NCBI GenBank assembly: GCA_947579605.1
Contig: OX388311.1
Span: forward strand, 29,142,951 to 29,206,950
Source: Athripsodes cinereus
Lineage: Eukaryota; Arthropoda; Insecta; Trichoptera; Leptoceridae
Direction: 5' to 3'
DNA: 64,000 nucleotides
Part shown: positions 36,701-44,999 of the stretch, piece by piece
How the letters are laid out: each line of letters begins with the position of its first letter
Numbering within the stretch: position 1 is the stretch's first letter
Notes under the pieces: generated by a model
Told to the model about the DNA's origin: nothing
What the model saw: only the letters and a program-made list of their open reading frames with translations
Databases searched by the model: none
Program-made: the position numbers and the translations under genes

Positions 36701-39700
36701 AAGCTAACTGATTTATGATTATAATTTATTTCAGTTTGGTGCTTGGATTGATGATATATTAGAAAAGAAAGGTACCATAGCATGCGGCGACGTTGAATTA
36801 GGTAATACAGCAAAACAATAACATAAGTAGCAGGTATACATTCAATATAATACGGCGACATTACCACTGCTTGATATACCTCAAATGTAATAAATCATGC
36901 TCCCAGCAAATGTATACTGGGATAACCAATAGATTCTTAAATAAATTTAATATTTATTCTTATTCAAGTTTTTCTATTTATTTATTTTAAATTTCCCGCT
37001 CTAAAGTTATTTCTTTCAATTGACTGAGTCCACACTACAAACAGTAGATGGAATACATAAACATCAAATTCTTACACAATATTCTGTAACCTAGTTGAGA
37101 ATTGAATGTGACCTAATTTATGAAATGCTAATATTACAACTTTATTATTACAACTTTAAATTATTTATGGTTTTTGTACTTTGTTTCTTTGTATTATCAG
37201 ATTTTAATAATTTATGGTTCAGAGTAAACTAACATCTTTGCTGGATATATAATTCCATAGTAACGTGAGTTATTATAGATTCTATACAAAAGAAAACTTT
37301 TAAGATTCAAACAATATTTTGCAGTATGTTATTCAGCATGTGAAATTATTGATTCTAATGAAATTGTGCAGGAATATTAAGCAGTGATTGTGTCGTCTAA
37401 TCAAATTTAATATATCCACATATTTATATTTACAACCATAAATGGATATTCTTCATTTCAGATCCAAAAAGTTTGGCACTGACGGATGACATATTTGAGT
37501 GTCCATGTTGCACACCAAGAAAGGTATATAACACACATCTATTAAACTGGTAATTTTGTCAATTTAATTTAATATGGTGATGATTAGTGTTGTGGAATTC
37601 TCAAGAAATAATTTTTGGAGAAATTTCTCGAAGTAGAGAATTTTCAGAGAATTTTTTTTATTTTTTATTTAATAGTATAATAATAATAAATACTTTATTC
37701 AATCAATTAATAACAATGTACAAATTTTGAGACAATTAATCACCATTATGGCTACAATTAATTATGGAAACAAAAAAATGTTAGGTACCTACATATAAAA
37801 AAGTGCTAATAACTGAGAAAAATCTTGATGTTTGACACCCCACATGCCCATATTTAAGTAAAAAAAAATTGCAGGTACGTACATGGAAAAAAAGTGTTAA
37901 TAACCTCTGATTTGGGCCTTAATCAGCCCCAAAAATTTTTGGATCAATCAAGTTGGCTGCAAAATATACTGGGCGAAAGGTCAAAATGCCACTAAGAAAA
38001 ATTATGGAGAGAAATTTCTCTTCCATCAGAGGAGAAATTCTCGGAGAAATTTCTCGTTTTCGAGAAATTTCTTTGGAGAATTTTCTCATCTCACATCACT
38101 AGTGATGATTATCTATGGGTACTTCAATGAGTTTCTAGTGTTTAAAATATTTTATTCAAACAAGATTATTTAAGCGTTAATTCCATATTTTATTTTAAAG
38201 GAATTTCCAGAGCGCAAACCCAAAGCATCTAAGCCAAAAGAAGCACAAGCAAAACCAGGTACTTGTTTAATATAAACCCTTTAAAGGACACCCGAAAATT
38301 TGTGAGGGTTCGTGTTATGACACATCGATAATGGGTTAACACTATAGTAGTGACCTAAATAAAATTTATATCATTAAAACTACTTGATATACACATCGGT
38401 ACTAATGTGACCATATAATCAAATCTACTAAATTCTGTTTCTAATCATTCAGTACCCGGTGCTTTGACCGAATCCCCGATACTTTATCTACCAATTGCCA
38501 AACAAATTACTGTAAATTTTGTATAAATATTAATTTTGATTTTTATTGGAATTTACTACCGTACGGGGAATGAAATTACTATATGAACACGGTAATTACC
38601 GTACGTCTGGCAACACTGTACTAAACCATGTTGGCAGAATTTCTTCAATTTTGACATCTAAATTTTTTTATGCTCACTAATGGTGACACCGTCTTGTACG
38701 ACAATGGGTTAAAATAATTATATATTTTATCTACAATAAATTCCCCCTTCACTAATAGTCAATGTATGATAAATTGATGCAGAGCTTCCTAAGTAGGGGA
38801 AGGTTACCTAAGACGGGACAATTTTTTTTGAAACATTGTAATTTAGTCGTGAATTGATTTTTTTCAAATATTTTTATTAAATATTAAAGTTTAAGGAGTG
38901 GCCAATCGAGTGAGATAGAATAATCGTGTTTTGCTTCGTGTAGTTTTACACAATATCTTTTTTATTTCAATGTCTTTTTCCCGTTTTAGGTAACCAGTTA
39001 CCCAAAACGGGACAAGGTGTTACCAAAGAAGGAACATGAGTACAAAAAAGTTCCTTAATTACTTTTGCTATAATTTATCAATAAAAACGTTTAAGTATAT
39101 AATATATATAAATATTAGAAAAAAGAATAGATATTAAATGAATAAACATAAAAAGTTTTAGAACACAGTATAGAGACGATCATCACAAATCACTCGTTAC
39201 GGGTGGATTGCCAGTAATAAAAAAAAAAAAAAAAATATAGAGACGATCATTATCAGTATCAGTTTTCGGTGTTCCACTCATTTCGATTAGTTTATTGTGC
39301 ATATGAATATTTTGAAAAAGTTGCAACCATCTGAAACAAAAAATAAATAAAGATGTACCTATAGTTGAAAAAACTGCTCAACTAATTGGTTTGTTCCTAA
39401 TTATTTTATTTTGCATAGGAAAATAATTTCAATATATGGGTTACTTGTCCCGTCTTAAGTAACTCGTGTTTGTCTCGTTTTAGGTAACCGTAACAAGAAT
39501 AATAATTTGTTATCGTGTTCCTACATCTTCATAATTTATAAATAAAAGTTTACATATTATATTAAAAGAATGTAATATGTATACGTCAATGCATAAAAAC
39601 ATTGCCTACCTTGTAATTTTGAGGCGAAAGTAGACAAGATGGCGAAAATAAATATTGATTTAATAATGCAGAAATCACAAATTACACACGCATGCACTCA

Positions 39701-42700
39701 AACCTCAGTCAAATTGCGTTCTGATTTAGGATTATCTTCATTGCGTCTAGTATCTACATTTCTGTGTTGACAATAGTCTGCTATCTATAAGAGGATCGGA
39801 GAATTTAGCTTGTCCCGTCTTAGGTAAAATCCCGTCTTAGGTAACCTTCCCCTAAATCAGAGGTTCCCAAACTTTTTTTTCTCATGGACCACTTTCAAAA
39901 ATTTGGTGGTTCCGGTGGACCCCCTGTATTTCTACCCCCCCCCCCCCCCCCGTCGCTAAATTTTCTACAGAATATTTTCTCACAGTACCTTTTTCTACAA
40001 TGTACCGGGTATTTGTACCGACTATTGTTTTTGTCAATATCTAGTGCTTTTACCGAATATCCGATACGTGGACCCCCTTCTACAACTCGTGGACCCCCAT
40101 CAAGTCTCTCGTAGACCCCTGGGGGTCCACCTAGACCACTTTGGGAATCACTGCCCTAAATGAAACATGTATTACCCATACTATTTGCAAATTTACTTTC
40201 AGTTTATGAATATTGTCCACCAAAGACAGGGAAAAAAAAGGGAAAAAAGAAAAAAGGTGACGGGGGTAAGGGTGGTAAAGGAGGAAAGGGTGCAGGAGGG
40301 GAAGACGATGACGATGGAAAGGGGGGGAAGGGAGGTAAGGATGGGAAGGGAGGCAAAGGAGGAAAGGGTGGGAAAGGTGGAGAGGACGAGGAGGCAGAGA
40401 AAGCGAGGAAGGCCAAGGAGGAAGCTGATGCCAAGGCAGCAGCTGAAGCGGCAGCCAAAGCAGCAGCAGACGCGGCAGCAAAAGCAGCAGCGGAGGCGGC
40501 GGCAAAGGCAGCAGCAGCATGCAAAATGCAAGCAGCAGAGAAGAAGAAACAGGCACAGATGGAACTACTGGCCAAACAGAAGGAAGAGATGGACAGGCAG
40601 GCCAAAGAGAAGCCAGCGATACCTAAGGTAACCATGCACACAACTACATATATATCATTATCTAGCTCCCAAATACTTCTCTCAGATGCACAGGGCAGAA
40701 ATCACAGCATTCTCTATTCAGAGAGTCAGCATCAATTGAGTCACCTCTTTCCAGGACACTCCTAACACTAATGTCGTCATAGGACAGTGTTTTGTGAAAG
40801 AGGGGCGCCTGGGCACTGATGCCCTCCTAATTGTGTTCATGTTATCGAAAGCCACTGGTTTGGCTAATCCAATAGGGGATCACACTCACATGCATATACT
40901 GCAATGCTAATCTACGCATTTACTCCAGTAGTGAAACATTAGTTTATTAGAAAATTGCCAAGAGATCCACCTACTGCGTAACAAATACAAAATAATAAAA
41001 CAGTAAAATATTTTAAGACATACAGTCCCTCTTCTGACTTACTGTCGTATCTGTCATTTTTGGCAAAATTGAGTTATGATCACCAATATGTACTTATATG
41101 TGCCCTGCATGTTCTCACTAAAGATCACACTTGTGACTGTTACCGTTATCCTGGAATAGCTTTCTGATTTGTTGTTGTATTTACAAAAATTATTCTGATA
41201 TATATAAGAACACAAATAAAATAATGTGATATATTTAAACTGTATCGTATAACTAGGAGAGACGAAAATATGCACGGCAAAACACTAAAAACGCTCTCCT
41301 GAACAATTTACATTTTAGCAGATACGACTATTAAGTCAAAAGAGGGACGATATATGAGTATAATAAAAGTAACAGCAAACACAGTGAAATCATCTTTATT
41401 GAATTATCGGGTAGATGTAGTCAAATGTTTGATTAATTGTGCCTAATTTTGCAGCAATGTTTTGTGAAGCTGTAAGTTTTAAGATGTGTAAACATTCTTA
41501 GTGTAGGGTTTGTACTGTTTTTATTATATACGTCAATCTCCAAATTGGTTTCATTTGAAATTAAAAAAAAATGTATTGCTTTCCAGTATGAGCCTCCACT
41601 ACCTTCTCCAAATCAAGCAGCTGCAGGTATGCTTATTTTATATTTTTTTCTTTAGCACATTTTTCAGTTGGCACATAATATATTAATAAATATGGAGATG
41701 ATTAAAGCACTTGATATATAGAACTTCATGATATGTCTTCATGAGTCCTACATAATATAGGTTCACCATAATAAACAACTCTTAAGATATCTTAAAAAAT
41801 ACTATACTACATACCAACCTATAGGAAATTCATTACTGAAAACTTAGGCACACAGTATTTACAAAATCATTTTAAATTATTTTTATTTGCATTGAAAAAT
41901 CATGTAAAACAATGTCTGTGTATATTTCAAAATATCAATGCCAATAGTAATGTGTAATTTCACATTTTCTCAATTTGAATTTGGCAATGTGATCTAACTC
42001 AAGCATTTATTTCAATATTTGGCATATACTTGCTCATAAAAATTGCAATGTTAAATAAGTGAGGTGTTCAATTAATAGCTGCTGCTGCTAAATCTAAGGC
42101 AAAAGCAGATGAAGAAGCTAGGAGAGCCAAAGCTAACAAGCAGGATACAGGAGCTTCTAATGCTAAGGACATGAAGATATGTGGATGCTGTCCAGGAGGG
42201 GGCAGAAAAAATGAGGCAGCAGACGCCAAAGATGATTATAGAGCAGAGAAGGATGCAAGTATGTATTCCATCGTTTGTTCATAAACTTCAATCTTTAATG
42301 CCAATTAGAAAAGTAACTTAACTATAGTGTTAATAATGATGAGTGGACCATTTGATTGAATAGACCATTAAAGGATGACGTCACAGAAAAATCATTGAGG
42401 GGCATCAGGCATCCCAACACAACAGACGATTACTGTGTAATATTAGGTGGAGCGCCTAAAGAATACCTAATAATCAAAAAAACTGTCAGTGTCGATTTTG
42501 TTATTATTTTGTCGTCTGACTTTCTTTTTTTTCTCTTATGGCATAACATCCTACAAGGATGATTTGCGCAATCTGACTGTTTGCCCCCCAAGCAAAAGCA
42601 AATCCATAGACAAGACCACGTGACCTTTAATGGTCTATTGTGTTTAATGAAATTATGAATTGATTTTGTAAGTTGATATTTGTCTATGGACTATGTAATA

Positions 42701-44021
42701 TAATATGGCAGGTTTATGGTATGATAGGCATAGAATAAAAAAATTGGGAGCTGGGAGAAATAATAAATACGATAAACTTATCCAATGTGTAAATTGATTA
42801 TGTTTAATATGTAGATATTTGAATTTGTAGTTGTGCATAATTGTTTTCCAATATGCAGTAAATAAGTACACAATTAGCTGCTAGTATCGATATTGATTAT
42901 AGTAATTTTTTGTATAATTGCTTGTAAACAGGTAACCGGGTTAGTTGGAAGACATCGCATTTTAGCGATAAACTCGCCCTCTGTACATTGAATTTATAAT
43001 TGTTATTTTTATGCCACTATTTCATTATGTAATATTGTAACCAATGTACAGTGAAGAATAAAATAAATAAATAAAGAAAAAATAAAAAGAATATTCATGC
43101 TTCATTTGCAGATGTAATAGAACAATACTCCAAGATAGTGCAACACTTCCTCGGCACATTGGATGATATGAACGAGTGGATACAAAATCTAGTAAGAGAA
43201 ACTGATCAGGTTATCATTGCTAAAATAGGTAAACCATTCATGTTCATGCACATTCACTATAAATAAATGAATACATATTTTCAATATTTACTACTTCATC
43301 ACTGTATAAATAATTGGAATAACATTTACAGATGGTTCCGACATTAACGTGTTGGGAGAAGTGGAGCAAGATTGGAAGATATTCAAGAATAAGATGTTCC
43401 TAAAGACACATCACTGGAAGTATTTCAATAAAGTGGCTAAGAAGATGGTAACACAGTTGCAAGGAACATGCTCTTGTGAACCTGTATGTCTTGTGATCAA
43501 TAAAATATTTTTTGTCGTTAAGTACACACTCCCAACAGGGTCTTAGTCTAAGATCTAATAGCTTACAAATAATTGGCGTTCTTGAGAATGCTTAGTTGTC
43601 TAATGTTGATGATGGTTTCTAACCACAAAAATATCATATATCATACCAAAAAGGGTAGTTTTAACAATTTTGAAAACCCTTTCTTATATTATCAACTAAC
43701 GAAGACTGTAGTTTAGATAGTTATTTGATATTTCTAAGATTCAAGATAAGTTCCATTGTTGTAGTAATATCTCAGATAAATGTGATTGCTTCTCTTAATA
43801 AATATTCAATATTTCAGAGAACTGGTAGCTGTAAATGTCCCGGAAGACAATGTCTTGCCAAACCGCAGGGAGAAGGCATCATATGTCAAGCTAAACAAAT
43901 GAAGCTAATTAAACCGGAGCAGCCGCAAAATCAGCAAGCAAACACCAGTTCATTTATAAGCGAAAGAGCTTCACTTAATCAGACAGCCATAAATCAGTCC
44001 TCGTACAATGCATCTGTATAA
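33576..44021 (+). CDS. Unidentified Cys-rich protein with Gly/Lys tract and Ala/Lys helix (14 exons, about 640 aa)
   Basis: Fourteen exons join in one frame (1,923 nt including stop), each with GT..AG borders: 33576-33740, 33821-33958, 34623-34711, 35676-35792, 36539-36647, 36735-36801, 37462-37523, 38201-38258, 40203-40627, 41587-41626, 42079-42258, 43112-43228, 43332-43483 and 43818-44021. The N-terminus has Cys clusters (ECLPCC, CAPNVCC). Further small clusters recur: NCCCKG, FECPCC, CGCCPGG, TCSCEP and CKCPGRQC. About residues 279-330 are Gly/Lys repeats with an Asp run, followed by about 60 residues of Ala/Lys/Glu, probably a long helix. There is no signal peptide or membrane segment. 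I do not recognise the family. Metal binding or a structural, flagellar or cuticular role are guesses only. An AATAAA lies at 44125-44130. Confidence 0.82.
33821..33958 (+). CDS. Unidentified Cys/Gly-Lys gene, exon 2
   Basis: The acceptor TAGCCAG|GGTAGC was chosen because two earlier AG sites (33798 and 33810) run into a TAG. Encodes 46 basic residues (KIKHNLRSR, LPKKRY) and ends CAGATG|GTACGT. Confidence 0.75.
34623..34711 (+). CDS. Unidentified Cys/Gly-Lys gene, exon 3
   Basis: TTTTTAG|ATTGAA to AAAAAG|GTAAAT, leaving two bases. Encodes IEKLQGVVQGEYQG..SEAMKALRK, predicted helical. Confidence 0.8.
35441..35645. repeat. Foldback repeat with 63-bp arms
   Basis: Arms 35506-35568 and 35582-35644 are reverse complements with one mismatch and a 13-base loop. 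The left side extends into the dispersed repeat also seen at 15780-15968. The right arm ends 31 bp before the splice acceptor of exon 4. Confidence 0.93.
35676..35792 (+). CDS. Unidentified Cys/Gly-Lys gene, exon 4
   Basis: TTTTAG|ACGAGA to GAAAG|GTATCT; completes an Arg codon at both ends. Encodes REAAAKGKGGKDNCCCKG and a Lys-rich helix. An inner GTACTT donor at 35729 would break the phase with the next exon. Confidence 0.8.
36539..36647 (+). CDS. Unidentified Cys/Gly-Lys gene, exon 5
   Basis: ACACAG|AAAGAG to AAGAAG|GTAAAA, phase 0 at its end. Encodes KSLTCIIFNELCKLSGADAC and a charged helix. Confidence 0.82.
36735..36801 (+). CDS. Unidentified Cys/Gly-Lys gene, exon 6
   Basis: TTTCAG|TTTGGT to TTAG|GTAATA. 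A second donor (AAAG|GTACCA at 36771) keeps the same phase and would skip ten residues (GTIACGDVEL or equivalent), so alternative splicing is possible. Confidence 0.78.
37462..37523 (+). CDS. Unidentified Cys/Gly-Lys gene, exon 7
   Basis: TTTCAG|ATCCAA to AGAAAG|GTATAT. Encodes PKSLALTDDIFECPCCTPRK, with a CPCC cluster. Confidence 0.82.
37585..38101. mobile_element. hAT-type non-autonomous transposon (517 bp) with exact 8-bp target duplication
   Basis: Target duplication GTGATGAT at 37577-37584 and 38102-38109. Ends TAGTGTTGTGGAATTCTC and the complement of GAGAATTTTCTCATCTCACA..CTA. The subterminal parts are packed with GAGAAATTTCTC palindromes. No transposase. Confidence 0.92.
38201..38258 (+). 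CDS. Unidentified Cys/Gly-Lys gene, exon 8
   Basis: TTAAAG|GAATTT to CCAG|GTACTT. A short Lys/Pro/Ala linker (EFPERKPKASKPKEAQAKP) leading to the Gly/Lys exon. Confidence 0.8.
38796..39852. mobile_element. Tc1/mariner-like non-autonomous element (1,057 bp), TA target
   Basis: Flanked by TA at 38794-38795 and 39853-39854. Terminal repeats GGGGAAGGTTACCTAAGACG and its complement at the right end. The internal motif TTACCTAAGACGGGACAA recurs about seven times in both orientations, with a hairpin at about 38979-39013. No transposase frame is visible. Confidence 0.85.
39184..39235 (+). mobile_element. Tiny retroposed fragment with poly(A) and 15-bp target duplication
   Basis: A 52-bp insert (CACAAATCACTCGTTACGGG ... 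poly(A)) sits between exact copies of TATAGAGACGATCAT (39169-39183 and 39236-39250). The same body plus poly(A) recurs at 49087-49140, so it is the 3' end of a LINE or SINE inserted by target-primed reverse transcription. Confidence 0.93.
39858..40153. mobile_element. hAT-type MITE (296 bp) with exact 8-bp target duplication
   Basis: Target duplication CCCTAAAT at 39850-39857 and 40154-40161. Ends CAGAGGTTCCCAAACTTTTT and the complement of CCACTTTGGGAATCACTG. Contains a long C run (39935-39951). It inserted across the right edge of the mariner-like element, duplicating its last bases. Confidence 0.95.
40203..40627 (+). CDS. Unidentified Cys/Gly-Lys gene, exon 9 (Gly/Lys and Ala/Lys repeats)
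   Basis: CTTTCAG|TTTATG to CCTAAG|GTAACC, 425 nt. Encodes a KKGKKKK stretch, GGK repeats with an Asp run, then AAAKAAA-type repeats, then KQKEEMDRQAKEKP. GC content is far above its surroundings. Frames of 110-201 codons on both strands are by-products of the repeat composition. Confidence 0.85.
41025..41350 (+). mobile_element. MITE family M1, copy in an intron
   Basis: Ends GTCCCTCTTCTGACTTACTG and GAGGGACGA. Same orientation and internal sequence as 16482-16869, with several small deletions. Confidence 0.88.
41587..41626 (+). CDS. Unidentified Cys/Gly-Lys gene, exon 10
   Basis: TTCCAG|TATGAG to GCAG|GTATGC. A 40-nt micro-exon encoding YEPPLPSPNQAAA. Confidence 0.78.
42079..42258 (+). CDS. 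Unidentified Cys/Gly-Lys gene, exon 11
   Basis: TTAATAG|CTGCTG to GCAA|GTATGT. Ala/Lys-rich start, then KICGCCPGGGRK, then an acidic stretch. Confidence 0.82.
42359..42639. mobile_element. MITE with 16-bp inverted ends
   Basis: Ends AATAGACCATTAAAGG (42359-42374) and its exact complement (42624-42639). The interior has no usable frame. No target duplication could be defined. Confidence 0.75.
42925..43080 (+). mobile_element. LINE 3' end (family B)
   Basis: GGTTAGTTGGAAGACATCGC, GATAAACTCGCCCTCTGTAC, TTGTAACCAATGTACAGTGA, then AATAAATAAATAAA. The cleanest family B tail here; it lies just upstream of exon 12. Confidence 0.78.
43112..43228 (+). CDS. Unidentified Cys/Gly-Lys gene, exon 12
   Basis: TTTGCAG|ATGTAA to AATAG|GTAAAC. 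Encodes a helix-like IEQYSKIVQHFLGTLDDMNE region ending QVIIAKI. Confidence 0.85.
43332..43483 (+). CDS. Unidentified Cys/Gly-Lys gene, exon 13
   Basis: TTTACAG|ATGGTT to GAACCT|GTATGT, phase 0. Encodes aromatic/basic FLKTHHWKYFNKVAKKM and the TCSCEP cluster. Confidence 0.85.
43818..44021 (+). CDS. Unidentified Cys/Gly-Lys gene, last exon
   Basis: ATTTCAG|AGAACT to TAA. Encodes CKCPGRQC followed by a Gln/Ser/Asn-rich tail ending YNASV. Confidence 0.85.
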   Translation, partial: RTGSCKCPGRQCLAKPQGEGIICQAKQMKLIKPEQPQNQQANTSSFISERASLNQTAINQSSYNASV

Positions 44022-44801
44022 AAGATTTCATGTCACAATTAAATAATATACAGGACTACTATACACAATCACTGTGATATGCAATATGATATTTTATGCA
44101 AGTTCTACAAGTGTAATTTGTGAGAATAAATAGGTGATCATTTTATGAGAATGCAGAGCCAATATCAGTGTTTGAGACCTGTATAATGTGTGACGTCATG
44201 TATTATGAAATGTTTTTATAAGGTATTTTATGTATTGTATTATTATATTACTCTGTATGATTGTTCCCTTTTTCCATTTACCATTGTTTTATCCTTATAT
44301 GGACAATGCTGTATAAACTGTTGTCGCTGTTTTTGATTAAATTTGTCGTGATATTCTCCATAAATTATTTTTATTTATTTTACATTCCTTACAAGCAATA
44401 AATTAAAATACAATTAAAGGTACCTTAGTATGTATACACTTCGTGGAGCCCCTGGTAAAGAAGGCATACATCTTCCATCACTCGTTTTTGTAAATTTTCG
44501 AGTATGCTGTAAAAGGCAGGTGTTTGTAAAACCTCACATATATGGCAATAATTTTGTCAACTAAAGACGCACCTTTTTGCTAGGAGTTTCGAGTGATAAA
44601 CACGGTATAGGTCCCCTTGAGGTCAGGTTATGAGTAAACGGCGCTTTACAAATTGTCCATATATATATATATAATAATTCTTTCTTTATTGTAATATTCT
44701 TGTTCATAATTTCATATAATTAACCTCTAAAAATCAGCAATGAGGAAATGTTTTGATGGTATAGTAGAAGTATACATAGAAAACTCTTACGATTGTGGCT
44801 T

Positions 44802-44999
44802 TCACAGTTTACATCCCTTCCTGTGCCCATAGAGCTTTATGTATTTCTTCTTTAGCTGTTTTTTAATGATACGTGTTTGTTTGACTATGAATCTTGCTCT
44901 TTTCAAATCATCCTTTATAGTTTTGATCCCCACCCTGTGTACCACAAATGCATTACTGAGGATCAGAAAGTCATAGTCCAGGAGACACATGATGTAAGA
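44802..44999 (-). CDS. B4GAT1: B4GAT1-like gene, last exon
   Basis: ATTTCAG|TCTTAC to TGA at 44802. Encodes MCLLDYDFLILSNAFVVHR and a Lys/Arg-rich tail. Confidence 0.9.
   Translation of the reverse strand, partial: SYIMCLLDYDFLILSNAFVVHRVGIKTIKDDLKRARFIVKQTRIIKKQLKKKYIKLYGHRKGCKL

Noticed and set aside
40131..40641. Long open frames (110-154 codons) in other frames and on the opposite strand
   Set aside because: They are composition artefacts over the Gly/Lys- and Ala-rich exon at 40203-40627, whose frame is supported by both splice junctions and phase.
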